From Chrysemys picta bellii (taxonomy: Eukaryota; Chordata; Testudines; Emydidae), in NCBI RefSeq assembly GCF_011386835.1, contig NC_088800.1:21070572-21134571 (forward strand): a stretch of DNA of 64,000 nt. The letters run 5' to 3'. The translations under genes and the position numbers were made by a program. The notes under the pieces are model-generated. The model searched no databases. It saw only the letters and a program-made list of their open reading frames with translations, and had not been told where the DNA came from. Within the stretch, counting starts at the first letter, position 1; every line of letters begins with the position of its first letter. This document shows, in pieces, positions 22,554 to 33,875 of this stretch.

Positions 22554-23431
22554 GGCCTTGTCTACACTTCCGCAGTAAGTCGACCTAAGTTATGCTACTC
22601 CAGTTACGTGAATAACATAGCTGGAGTTGACGTACCTTAGGTTGACTTACTGCGGTGTCTATGCTGTGTTGCGTCAACGGGAGACACTCTTCTGTTGACT
22701 TACCTTACTCTTCTCGTTATGGTGGAGTACTGGAGTCAACCGAAGAGTGCTCTGTCAATTTAGCGCAGAGGTGGGCAAACTACGGCCCACAGGCCACATT
22801 TGGCCCGCAGGACTGTCCTGCCTGGCCTTGAGCTTCCCAGCGGGAAGGCTGGCCCCCAGCCCCTCCCCCGCTGTCCCCCCTCCTCAGCCTCAGCTCACTG
22901 TGCTGCTGTGGGGCTGCGAGCTCCTGCCGGGCAGCACAGCGGCGAGAGCCGCCGGCCTGCCCCGGTGCTCTAGACTGCACAGCGGCGTTACGGCCAGTCC
23001 TGGTGCTCTGAGCAGCATGGTAAGGGGGCAGGGAGTGGTGGGATTGATAAGGGGCAAGGGGTCCCGGGGGGCAGTCAGGGGACAGGGAGCAGGGGGCAGG
23101 TGGATAGGCATGGGAGTCCCAGGGGGCCTGTCAGAGGGCAGGGAGACTCAGGAGGGGATGGTCAGGGGACAAGGAGCAGGGGGGGGTTGGATGGGTTGGA
23201 GGTTCCGAGGGGGGCAATTAGGGGGTGGAAAGTAGGAGGGGGGTGGGGGCCAGGCTGTTTGGGGAGGTACAGCCTTCCCTACCCAGCCCTCCATACAGTT
23301 TCGGAACCCCAATGTGGCCCTCAGGCCAAAAAGTTTGCCCACCCCTGATTTAGCGGGTCTTAGACCTGCTAAATTGACCCCTGCTGCATCGATTGCAGCA
23401 GCATCGATCCCCAGTAAGTGTAGTCATGGCC
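22554..23431. mobile_element. PIF/Harbinger-like MITE interrupted by a hAT MITE
   Basis: Ends GGCCTTGTCTACACTT and AAGTGTAGTCATGGCC, flanked by TTA at 22551-22553 and 23432-23434. Removing the hAT insert and one copy of its duplication leaves about 288 bp, the same size as its relatives. A stem with arms at 22570-22589 and 22636-22655 (19 of 20 matching) lies at the left. Another is at the insertion site: GTCAATTTAGC at 22754 pairs with GCTAAATTGAC ending at 23378. CTGCTGCATCGATTGCAGCAG is a third stem. Confidence 0.85.
22766..23347. mobile_element. Non-autonomous hAT transposon (582 bp), exact 8 bp TSD, nested
   Basis: Ends CAGAGGTGGGCAAACTACGG and, inverted at the right, CAGGGGTGGGCAAACTTTTT. 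The duplication ATTTAGCG is at 22758-22765 and 23348-23355. The interior matches the copy at 3591-4274 with the same order: a GGCCC-rich left part, a G-rich tandem repeat (23020-23255) and a right part with CCCTCCATACAGTTTCGGAA. No transposase is encoded. It sits inside one arm of a hairpin of the host MITE. Confidence 0.9.
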
Positions 23432-23434
23432 TTA

Positions 23435-24504
23435 ATTCTGCCCTCTTTGAGCAACGCACCAACATGCTAACATACATATTAGAACCCTACCCTTACAGGT
23501 ACTACTGAAGATTTGGGGGAACAGAGCACATGAGCACTGTAAAACAAAGTCTCACACCTTCCGTTTGCTAAGGTGAGATGTAACAAAACAGGAGCTGCCT
23601 ACACTCAATCTTGAAAGCTCTTCCACACACAGCACACTTTCCCTTAAGCTTCCTTCAGAGACAATGCTTTCACCTATTCCTCACTAAGCCCTGGAGACCA
23701 GTGCCATGTATGCCACCAGACTGGAACACTCATTTATTTCCTCGTGTCTAGTTATTATGGCACTACCCTTATTGAACCATTCCCAGTGGCGACTGCTAGC
23801 TCCAGGGAGGAGGGGGAGGATCTAAGGTTCTGTTGTGGGCACAGTATGTTCCTGAGAGGTTCCTGATTTTCTGAGGTTTAAGTGTAGCTGCTCTCCACAT
23901 TCTGTGAGGCACCACTGCATAATCTGAACTCGGCCTTAACAAAGTTTTTAGGCAATTAACACTGACAGTGTCATTTTTTAAATGTTTAGCAACCAAGAGT
24001 GTTCTGTGATCACATATTTTCCTACTTGTATGTTCCCTCCATTACTCTCTTATCTTCTCATTTTCCCTGTAAATTCTGATTAGTGGGCCAGCTTGTGAGG
24101 GCTGTTAGTGGGCAATTATTTGCCAATTCAGCTAAGACTAACTGATGAGGAGCAGAGTGGACTGCATTACACAAATAGTTTAAACACAAATAGTGTGTTT
24201 TGAAGAGGTCTTCGGGTACAGATGCTCCATAAAACAATGTTCATGCACTGAAGAGTTCAGCTCCTTATTTGGGGGTCTGTACCTGAGGAACTCTTGGACC
24301 AAGTGACCCCCTACTTGCTCTACTAACTCTACTTCTGTCACTGATGAGAAATAGCAATTTTCAAAACCCTCTGCATAGGCATATGGGTTTTAGATCAATT
24401 TGAAATAAATATTGACTCAAACCAGAAACTTTGCTCTCAGGGAAAAAGGAGTCCCTGCAGAATGCAAAAAGAAAACAGTGAATATGCACCACACATTCTC
24501 ATAT
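23435..24504. other. Mixed DNA, nothing recognised
   Basis: About 1 kb. The GGAGGAGGGGGAGG run at 23807-23820 is the only low-complexity feature. Confidence 0.4.
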
Positions 24505-24595
24505 AGCTGCCAAAGGGAGGACTTGAACTCACAGCCATAGGTACAGCTCAGATTCAATGACCACAGCACACTACCACAAGCCACACAGTTACTCT
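24505..24595 (-). mobile_element. tRNA-derived SINE head, antisense
   Basis: GGAGGACTTGAACTCACAG resembles the reverse complement of a B box (GAGTTCAAGTCC). The following TACCACAAGCCACACAG would be the A-box side. Confidence 0.4.
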
Positions 24596-24599
24596 AACA

Positions 24600-25263
24600 T
24601 CAGCCTGCCTGCAAACCCTGACTTGCAACAGAGCCCTTGTCCTGCTGCACATCTGCAAAGGACATTATCTGGCTTCAGCAATGCCCCTCTTCCATGTACA
24701 TTGGCCAAACCGGACAGTCTCTATGCAAAAGAATAAATGGACACAAATCTGACATCAGGAATCATAACAGTCAAAAACCAGTAGGAGAACACTTCAACCT
24801 CTCTGGTCACTCAGTAACAGACTTAAAGGTGGCAATTTTGCAACAGAAAAGCTTCAAAAACAGACTCCAACGAGAAACTGCTGAGCTTGAATTAATATGC
24901 AAACTAGATATCATTAACTTGGGTTTGAATAGAGACTGGGAGTGGCTGGGTCATTACACATATTGAATCTATTTCCCCATGTTAAGTATCTTCACACCTC
25001 CTTGTCAACTGTCTAAAATGGGCCATCTTCATTATCACCACGAAAGTTTATTTTCTCCTGCTGATAATAGCTCATCTTAATTAATTAGCCTCTTCCAGTT
25101 GGTATGGCTACTTCCACTTTTTCATGTTCTCTGTATGTATATATATCTTCTTACTATATGTTCCATTCTATGCATCTGATGAAGTGGGCTGTAGCCCACG
25201 AAAGCTTATGCTCAAATAAATTCGTTAGTCTCTCAGGTGCCACAAGTACTCCTGTTCTTTTTG
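24600..25263 (+). mobile_element. Penelope-like retroelement, 3' part
   Basis: The 5' part, including reverse transcriptase, is missing. The retained part is the GIY-YIG endonuclease end of the ORF (24637-24966) and about 300 bp of 3' untranslated sequence. That ends in ATCTGATGAAGTGGGCTGTA, GCCCACGAAAGCTTATGCTC, GTCTCTCAGGTGCCACAAG and TACTCCTGTTCTTTTTG, a tail I know as very common in turtle genomes. It stops before the sequence that often follows, so the 3' end is slightly short. No target duplication was found. Confidence 0.8.
24637..24966 (+). pseudogene. Penelope-like ORF fragment with GIY-YIG endonuclease domain
   Basis: An open frame of 109 codons, uninterrupted to its stop. Residues 12-29 (WLQQCPSSMYIGQTGQSL) hold the YIG part of GIY-YIG with C16 before it; R32 and H36 (KRINGHKSDI) fit the conserved Arg and following His; a GEHF-SGHS motif is at 50-59; R79 and E80 with E83 (RETAEL) are in the place of the catalytic Glu. 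A clear GIY half is not seen, since the equivalent place reads IIWLQQC. In Penelope-like elements this domain nicks DNA for target-primed insertion. The N-terminal ATG is arbitrary: the fragment lacks reverse transcriptase, so it is not a gene despite the open frame. Confidence 0.75.
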
Positions 25264-26459
25264 TATTCCCTGGCTTCTGACACTGCAGATCCAACCTTAA
25301 CCCGAATAACTTTAAAGTATTGCTTTATCAAAGGGCCAGTGGGTTCTAGATACCGATGCATCCTGATCTGGCAATATCAATTTGCATAGGATCAGAACCA
25401 CAGACTGAACCCCAGCTGTGTGCAAAAATACATACGAACCATAACATTTTGATATTATGTGCTTTTTTAAAAAGTTGGGCTGTATCTAAGGTACCTTGCT
25501 CAAAGCACCTCAAATCTGAATCAGTAACCCTGCCTTGGACCCCCATGAGGCACAGACAGTCCAAGTATGCAAATGAATTTTAGAGCAGTTAGAAAAATTG
25601 ATTATTAAAGAGTAATCTAGTTGCAGCCTTAAGTACAGTAATACGACTGCTCCACTATAATTTTCCCTTCAGTTTTTGTCCTTCTGGAAGGTGAGTGGAT
25701 TCTGAAGTCTGCTGTTTTGTCACTGATTCTATCTGTGCGACATCTGGCCCATCCACCCATATGCTTCAACCCTACCCTGGAAGGAACAAGTCTAGGGATA
25801 GAAATCTCCATATCCCTTGAATGCTTAGCCTAACAAATCTTTGAGTAATCCTGATACCTGCTGACTAGGGATATGACTAAAAGTCAACTCCTCATTTCAC
25901 TGAATGGCCATCTGATAAAAATGACTTTAGTTCCTTACTAACCTTGGTTGGATTCAAACTTGCATCCATTCCACCATATAATGCTCATCGCTATGGTCAT
26001 CAATACGGTCTCTGAGAACCTGGACACAAAAGTCTCTATAGCCAAACTACCAATCTTCTGAGCCAACCAGTTCCCTTTAAAAACTGATCCTTCAGCCTTT
26101 CCTGCAACAACTACATCTTCTCCTCTTGTGGATTTATTATACCCATCCATCAGAGTACCGGCACATTTTTAACTGAAAATGAATTAACATTTTCTTGTAA
26201 TTTCAAGAATTGTAAAGCACACTCTGGAAATTCCCTATTTATTCATCTATTCCAAAAACCCAACAACTCCAGTTTCACCGGGCAAACAACAATATTGCGG
26301 TAACCATTTATTTATCCCTCCTTATCTTTGCACTGAAATCTAATGGAAAACTGATGCGGAAACACTTCTCATGCTTTACTTTGCTATTTTAATATTAAAT
26401 GTTCTGTCTACTTTCCCAAACAACACATTAAGAAGAGTTCAATCATTTGTTTCCTGTTG
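25264..26459. other. AT-rich DNA, nothing firmly recognised
   Basis: TGGATTCAAACTTGCATCCA near 25950 may be a decayed antisense tRNA-derived SINE. Otherwise no recognised content. Confidence 0.35.
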
Positions 26460-26860
26460 ATCATTAAGAGACAGCTTGTGTCTGGCCATGTGCAAGTATG
26501 AGGTTCAGGGAGGGTGCAAGGAGTCCTCTCTGCTTTGTGCCTCTGTATGGGGACCAAACCATCCCAGTTCTTGCACTCAGAGTTCAAAGGATCATTGGAG
26601 GCTGGAGTCTCTGGCAAGAATCTCCTCCAGGGCTTAGGGCTGGAGCTATGTCACTCCCAATTCCCAGCCAGCAGAACGGGCCCATGTGGGATTAGAAGTG
26701 CATACTGTCCCCTTATAAAGGATGCAGCAGAAGCTGTGCTGATCCAGAACCATGAAGCCTGCCTTGGACACTATGACCCTGGGAGCTATGTGCCACTGCA
26801 CTGCCACCTTCTGTTAGGCTGTGCCTTAAAGGGCCAGGCTAACCCAAAATGAAAAAAGCT
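26460..26860. repeat. Unnamed dispersed repeat, copy 1
   Basis: Contains CCAGCCAGCAGAACGGG and, about 40 bp on, CTGTCCCCTTATAAAGG. The segment at 53180-53370 has CAGCCAGCAGAGC followed at similar distance by CTGTCCCCTTACAAAGG and similar text after it. The two look homologous. The limits and class are not known. Open frames here are not credible genes. Confidence 0.4.
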
Positions 26861-28060
26861 TTACAGTATTTAGTGACTGTATGAATCTTTTATACTGACT
26901 TTACGTGAGTCACTCAATAGCAGTAACACCGGAAACAATGTGACGAATAGCTTAGTGTTCTTCACGTGTAGAGCCTCTCAACTGCCATGTGCACGTTCCC
27001 TGTTGTATGCATGCAGTTCATGGATGCAGAGGCCAAAAAGCGAATAAGCTATTCCAAAGAGAGCTATTTATTTCTAGTGAGTAGTTTATGATAATAAAAG
27101 TTGCAGAAGCCAGCAGCCCCCTCCTCTGAGCCCCAGCTAGCTCTGCAGTAATAAACCCTGCTCTGAAAACCTCCCAGCTTCCATGATCATCTGAATCAAC
27201 TGCAGAATTGCTAACCATTTGATCCACAAACTGCTTAGAATGAGATCTGTAGTTCTGAGCTATCACCTGTTTTATTTAAATTGGACAATAAGTCCTTGAC
27301 CTTAAGTCAGTGTCTTTGTCTGATAAGCACCAACCTTTTAAGCTCAGGCTGGTAGAGCAGTGGTGTCTTAAATCTCATGATGTATTCGCTGAACATATTT
27401 TTAAAAACTTTTGGAAGCATGAATGAAATGTTACGTATGTAAACATTGTATAAATTCAGCATCAGCACCTTGTTTAGTGCAGTAGTAAATTAAGAGTCTG
27501 GGAGAAAGTTAAAGGAATAATAACAAGTGAGTTTAACAATATGACCCCTGCTTCTTTCAGTGCACAAGTCCACCACATTTTCCCCTAAGCAGTTAATCAA
27601 CTAAGTGGACATTTACATTGTGACTAATTTCCCTTTAGAATGTTGGTGGATAAAAAAGTGCTGTTGTGAAAAGACTACCAGATGGGAGTGAATGATGGTT
27701 TTCAAGTTGTCACTTAGCAAATCAAAATCAATTTTCACTGTAACATTAAAAGGCGCATCTCTTCCCCCAAATACCTGCCTTCCTTCCAAAATTCAGTTTC
27801 CTGTCCTCACTCACTGTGGATTTAGAGTTGTTCAATAATATTCACATGCAATTTGCATCGTGAGAAATGTGCACTCTTCTTATTCTTAAAAATGATTCTT
27901 AAAAATGAACCATTTTTGCTAAAGTTTTATTAAAAACAAAGTCACCTGCAGGCAGAGACCAACCATGGAAAATTTTAATCTAAAAAGCGAAGGGTTCAAA
28001 AAGATAGGAGCAACTGACCAAAGACTCTTTGAATGGAGAAGAGTAGGCAGTCTTCACTAT
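26861..28060. other. AT-rich DNA, nothing recognised
   Basis: About 1.2 kb of AT-rich sequence with only chance frames. Confidence 0.45.
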
Positions 28061-28220
28061 GACCTTGCTTCTGCAAGGTATTTAGGCATGCACGTAATTT
28101 TAAGCAGAGTAGTCCCACTGAAATCAAGAGACCACTCCTGCCTAATGTTACACACATATGCAAGTGCCTTGATGAACTGGGATCTTAAGTACAAGCTTAA
28201 ATCCCACTGACTTCAGTATT
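28061..28220. repeat. Copy of the CTTAAG/CATG palindromic repeat family
   Basis: Contains CTGCAAGGTATTTAGGCATG, GCAGAGTAGTCCCACTGAAA, TCTTAAGTACAAGCTTAAAT and CCCACTGACTTCAGTA. The order and the inverted phrases agree with the copies at 10791 and 36972. Confidence 0.45.
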
Positions 28221-29692
28221 AATGCTTACAGTTAGGCACTGGCTGAAGCCCTGTTACATCAGCTATAATATGCCCTGCTACAATACTTCATAGTTCTACT
28301 GTACACAACATGGTGTTAATTCTAATGCCTTTTTGAAACAGCGCAGAAGGTCAAATTACAGTTGCTGTTGGAATCACAACTTTGAAAAATGTACGTGTAA
28401 AGTCTCAACTGTAATGTGTTAATCTATATTTACATTTTATTTCCTTAGAAAAGTGTTTATCTCCTGTTGATGTTGCCAGTAAAATCAAGATGTCCCAGTA
28501 TGTGTTATCTTGAGCACATATGTCACATTTCTTCTTTCCTCGTTATCGGTTTTATTATTGTATGTAAGGATTGTATATATTTCCATATTTGGTCTGCTGC
28601 TGTAGCATCACAATAAGGTAATATGAAATAATATAGATTAATGCAAAAGCGGAACAGCGATGGGAGAATTCTTTTCGTTACAATTCAAACTTACTGGGAC
28701 ATTGTGGGTTCACAATTTAGCAAAAAAGACAAAGTCAAGTCAGGGAACTTCCACTGATAACTCAAAAAATATTACAGAAGAGTCACAGCTAAAAGGCACT
28801 TAAACGAGGTACCTACCAAAAAAAAGAGAAACAATATATTGTCTGAAATGGGCACTTATCATCCCTCGCGTGATACCAGATCAAGGTATGATTAAGGTTC
28901 TTTGAAGCTGAAATGTCATTTTGTTGTTGACTATTGACCCTCCTATCTTTTTTGCACCTTGGAAGTGATTTTGTTTAAGTGCCTTTGGGATGTTTTCTTC
29001 TACAGTCTTTGTTTGTTTATTTATTTTTGATTTACCAGAGGATATTTGCTGTACTTATCTTTGTTCCTTTTTGGATCTTTGGATAGTGTTTTCTGGGGGA
29101 TATTTCTAATGTCAGAATGCCTCTGAAAGCAGTCTTCTTTCTGTTCACATTTCCCTTTTACAAATTAATCTCCATTTATACAGGAGTGCATCTTAAGATT
29201 TTTTTCTGGACAGCTGGCTAATATTCATCCACAAAACTGACCTTCAAGGTTTATTTTCAGTTCAAAGGGGAAAAAAAGTCAGATATCAAGGAAAGATGGA
29301 GAGAACATAGGTGACAATCAAGCCTATCTAACAACGTTCCCTGTCCATATTGTTCCTATGAAGTACGAAGTGTACAGCTGTTTCAGAATGAGGAGGAGGG
29401 GGGAGGAGTATTCTTGCTAGATTTCAGCATCCTTTCATTATCATTTCTCTTTCTCCCCAAACTCTTGTACATTTCTATCTCGCCAAACTCTTGTGCATTT
29501 CCCTATCAGAGTAGTAGGATGCCAAAGGGGAGAGCTGGGTTCTAAGTGTCATTAATAACAGAGATGATCATCTGTTCCTTCCACCTCAACTTGTTCTTCT
29601 CATGGGGGTTTGTTCAGTATAGAATCAAGGAGGCACGTGCATACACAACAGTTTTTCATACTCTTGGAGAAAAAGCAATATGTTTAAACACA

Positions 29693-29695
<3 letters not shown>
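28221..29695. other. AT-rich DNA, nothing recognised
   Basis: About 1.5 kb. A short direct repeat of CCAAACTCTTGT is seen at about 29457 and 29484. No exon. Confidence 0.4.
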
Positions 29696-29729
<34 letters not shown>

Positions 29730-29738
29730 TGCGCGCGC
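29696..29738 (+). repeat. (GA)n microsatellite followed by TGTGCGCGCGC
   Basis: A GA run of about 32 bases at 29696-29727 that changes directly to alternating purine-pyrimidine TGTGCGCGCGC. The 149-codon frame across it (29546-29995) includes a run of Arg-Glu repeats made by the microsatellite and is not a gene. Confidence 0.95.
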
Positions 29739-32094
29739 TGTTTTCCCCCCAAAAGGATGAAAAACTGTTCTTTGAAACTTTTAGAACTTCTCAAACTTCT
29801 AAATGTTTTCCGGAACCAAACATTTTTTGGAGTTTGCCCACTCCATGTGGAAAGTCCTTCAAGAAAAAAAGAAGTATCGGGTATTTATTTTTAGGGAAAA
29901 GGTATGGCAATGACCATCTACTTATCAGGCGTGTTAGAATTATTTCAAATTCTAGCTATAGCAAACTGGGGGATTGGGGGACAGGGACACATTAGGAGTT
30001 CTCACTAACATGCATGTAAGGCACAAACAAAGTTAGCAATCTTCCAAAATGATTTTAACTTTTGTAGATTGCTCCTGAATAAGGCCTAATGATTTAAATA
30101 TAATTGCAAACTGTATTTTCTATCTTCAGCATATATTTATAACTATTGTGGCCAACTTCCTGCCCTGTTGTTAACACAAAGGACCAGATTGTCATTTACA
30201 TTCTCAGAGTAGTGTTGTCTACATACTCACCTCTTTTCTGAGGTTGAGGTCAGGAGTTTGAATTATTTGTTACACAGTAACTACCTTTTCCTTTATCTTT
30301 TTTCAGAAAAAAAAATAATAAAAAACTTGGCCATATCTACAGTGTGCCTACTAGAGAGATGTAGAACAGATGTTCTAGTTTCTGTGTATGGTTCAAGGCT
30401 GAACAAAATTACTCACTTTTAGCAGATAACAGAATCTTAACCATCTGCCTTAAACTGGGATCAGATGTCTACTGTCTGAGCTGATATTTTATCCAAAGCT
30501 ACGTGTATTTGCCTTCCAGTTCTATCACTATGATAGGGAAGGTCTGGAAGCAGCAGTACGGATATACAATGGTTTCATATGAGCCCAGTGACATTTGCAG
30601 GGAGTGTGTAGTGTGTTCCCATGGATCTCTAGCATAGGCTGGTTTATATGTCTGTTGCCCCTGCTCATTCCACACTTCCACTGGTCATAAGGTCCAAGGT
30701 TACACAACAGTAGCAACCTCAAAGCCTTAGATGTTTCCTGCTAAGGTCTCCTCTTCAGTGTATTATTACGTAGGAATAGGATAGAGTAGAACCTATTGAT
30801 GCCATCACCCTGTACGGTGTTGGCCACCTGATCTAAGTAAAATATTTTTGTCAAAGTTGTTTTAGGACATGTAATTACAGGGTCTGAAATATGGTCTCTG
30901 TGGGATTTTCTTTGAAAACAATTTTCAAAAATGTCCTCAAATATGAATGGTGCTGTTCTGTGGTGAATACTTGTGGGAGCCATCCTCACTCTCATCTATC
31001 ATGTATTTTAGCATCAAAAGTAAAATATTCCTTAGTCTTCTAATAAGTAAATAACTTAAAGGGCATGTGTGCATGCACACACCCCCACACATGTATGTCT
31101 GTGTGTAGAGACGTAGATTTCAAGGGATATGAAAAGTATTTCCTATATGGAGTTTTAAAGGGAAAGCAGCTGCATAAGTGAAGATATTCAGGAAAGAGTT
31201 CAGATCTGTTAAAATATTCAGACACTACGGTGTCCCTAGTCGGAATAGCACAGTACAGTATATATGAAAACCAACCATAAGTTAAATCTTCTCATTTTAC
31301 TCTTGGCAGCTCTCTTGGAGGATTAACAGTATACAGCTGTAGCATTAAACAGTTTTAAAAATCCAGCACTCGAAATATATCAGAATAATACAGGTTCTCT
31401 TTAAAATACGGTTGGTTTATTACCACAGATGAGCTGCAGATGTACAATTTAGCTATTTAAAGACAGATTTTTTTGTCACCACTCTTGGAATAGCTGAAAA
31501 ATCTTGTTTGTGCCAGGACCTAAGCTGAAATTGTAGTGTTGCTCCATTAGTACCCATAGCAAATTTTTGTTTTGTTTTTTAAGTTGAGCATTTTCCCCTT
31601 TTTGTTTTCCTTGCCTTTTCTCTACCTCACATTTGGCTCTTTCCTGCTGGTGTCCATAGCAGCATCCCTATGGTAGACTGCAATGTTGCTGCAATGGCAT
31701 TGTGCCAGTGGAGGCAATAGAATCAGTGATGTATAGGGAACAGAGTTCAAGGTCATTCTACTTTTTTCCCCTTCAGCATATCTCTCTGTGCTCTCTCAAG
31801 TCCTGGTAATCCTGATAATGCATGGATTCATTCTGGTTTTTCGAATACATCAGTGGGAGACCAATAAAAGAGAGCTAAGCAATGAGGGTTAACTATACCC
31901 TGTAGCTGCAGGTAATGTATTTAATACAGGACATTTGAGTTGCCTTCAAATGTTCTTAAGTGTTGTTCAGACATTTTACTTGGTTTTATTGCTATTGTAA
32001 AAGCTGTAAAAATATTAAACAAGATGATGTTGGTCTGAATATGTCTTTGGGATGCCTTACTACTTGCTCATTTAAAACTATTTAGTTATTTGTG
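29739..32094. other. AT-rich apparently single-copy DNA
   Basis: About 2.4 kb. A CA/TG-rich region at 31064-31106 and an A-rich run at 30308-30326. No gene seen. Confidence 0.45.
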
Positions 32095-32180
32095 TCTCCA
32101 GGGGCAAGGCACTATCCACATACCAAGAAGCCACAGTCCCTACCCAGAAGAGCTCCCAATATAAGACAAGCTTCATATAA
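32095..32180 (-). mobile_element. MIR-like SINE tail, antisense fragment
   Basis: CCAGGGGCAAGGCACTATCC, then CCACAGTCCCTACCCAGAAG, then AGCTCCCAATATAAGACAAG, resembling the reverse complement of the tail seen at 4565-4690. Confidence 0.4.
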
Positions 32181-32221
32181 ACAGGCAGGGAGAGGGATAT
32201 AGTCAAAATATGCATAATATT

Positions 32222-32275
32222 TATATATAGATGTAGATATATTTATAGATTTTATACATTATGTAAAACATGTTA
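32222..32275. repeat. AT-rich low-complexity run
   Basis: TATTTATATATAGATG and similar phrases; simple sequence. Confidence 0.6.
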
Positions 32276-32624
32276 AAAACATTAAGGTTGCAAAATCAAG
32301 CTCTCCAAAATTAGGAAATGCCAGAATTGAGGCTGCCTGTGCAAGCTTAATTCAGCCCCCTTGTGTGTATGCATTATGATGCAGTCTTTAATTATATGAT
32401 TATATGATCACATGACATTTTTACCATGGAATCCCTCCCTCATTCAGCGCACAGAATAGGTGCTGTGCACTGAAAGTGCAGCTATTCAATACTTCTTTTG
32501 ATCATCATTCAGTGCTTGGAGGGCCCAGGCCTTGTATTCTGTGCGTTATCCAAACCCCACTCTGAAGACAGAATTATTAATTTCCTCATAGATTTTTCTA
32601 TGGTGCTCATCACTCTAGTATTTG

Positions 32625-33062
32625 AGTGCTTTATAAATATTAATGAATTTATTTTCACAACTCCCCCGTGAGACGAGGGGATATTATTTTCCCCATTTTC
32701 CGGATGTGGAACTGAGGCACAAAAGATTAAGGTCAAAAGTATTCACTAATTTTGGGTATCCAATCTGAGATGCCTAGGACTTGATTTTTCAGAAAACTTA
32801 ATATTGCATAGTACTTTATATGTTCAAAGCACAGCTACCATTGATCTTAGCTTCAGCTATGAGTGCTCAGCACTTCTGCAAATCAGACTCCAGGTGTCTC
32901 AAGTTGGGTACCCAGAAAATGAGGACCACACAGTGGCCACCTGTGAACTTTTTGGTTTACATGACTTGCCCAATGTCATAGAGGAATTCTGTGGAAGAGG
33001 CAGGCATAGACACCAGTGCAGCTGACTTAACTAGGAGACTGCCCTTTCTATTCCTGCAGCCG
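32625..33062 (-). mobile_element. MIR-like SINE, antisense, split by a palindromic repeat
   Basis: The left piece (32625-32742) has CAACTCCCCCGTGAGACGAG, CCCCATTTTCCGGATG and GGAACTGAGGCACAAAAGAT. The right piece (32946-33062) resumes with CATGACTTGCCCAATGTCAT, GTGGAAGAGGCAGGCATAGA and a diverged end. Together they follow the reverse-complement MIR consensus in order. Between them lies a 200 bp palindromic repeat. Confidence 0.65.
32743..32945. repeat. Copy of the TTTTCAAAAGTG / GGGTGCCC palindromic repeat family
   Basis: The left half has TTTTGGGTATCCAATCTGAG, ATGCCTAGGACTTG; the right half has CAGGTGTCTCAAGTTGGGTA and CCCAGAAAATGAGGACC, inverted relative to the left. Other copies are at 40440-40700 and 63801-63963. 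Confidence 0.55.
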
Positions 33063-33875
33063 TCTGCCTTATTCAGCCTTAGGTAGACACTTGGCATTGA
33101 ACAAAAGTTTAAGTTGAGCAAAGTTATAAGCAACTGAAAACAGGGTCTTAGAATGGAAAGAGTTGGGCAACCTGATCTATAAGCACTGCTACTTGCACTG
33201 CCTATAATAGTTTTTTTTTCTGATAAACATTCATCAGCTATACCTCATTGCCCCTTTACCTATTCACTGTTAGTTGGCCAATTTCTTGTAAGCATCATGG
33301 AAGAGCTGGGTTTTGAGGCCTTATGAATCAGTTCACAAAGGTCATTCAGTGTGTAAGGAGCAGCAACGAAGCATATTTATGAAAGAAGTTGGATAAATGG
33401 GAGGTTGAGGTCGTAGTCACTGAAGGAATGCAGGATACAGGGGAAAGTCCACAAGGTAAGAGCAGATAAATTGGGACAGATTTGTGAGGAAATACTGAAA
33501 GTGCTAAACATATAGAACTTTGCTATGTAAAGACTTAAGGGCAACAAAAAATGTACGAGTATTTGAAGGGTACAAAGACCAAGGAGAGAGAGTAATTATT
33601 TAGTAAGAGTGTAACTAAGAAAGGGTCATTTTAGGTGTAATACCAATAAAAGCTTCCAGGCCAGAATGCCTATTTTAGTTTATATATTCAGATGCTTCAA
33701 ATGTATCCACCTAGTCACTTGAGGTATGTGTCCAATGAAATTACACCTACAGTATCACAAATTAACAAGAAATTATAAACTCCTCCTTGCCCAATCAATG
33801 CATCAGAACTGTCCAAAAAGGGGAATTCCTGCAAACTGGAATTTTAATTTCAGAAAACCAAACCACAGTGTATTT
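33063..33875. other. AT-rich DNA, nothing recognised
   Basis: About 0.8 kb without recognised content. Confidence 0.4.

Noticed and set aside
22747..23235. 162-codon plus-strand frame
   Set aside because: It lies over the G-rich hAT MITE and its minisatellite; the Gly-rich protein is a product of the repeat.
29546..29995. 149-codon plus-strand frame
   Set aside because: It is held open by a GA microsatellite that encodes Arg-Glu repeats.
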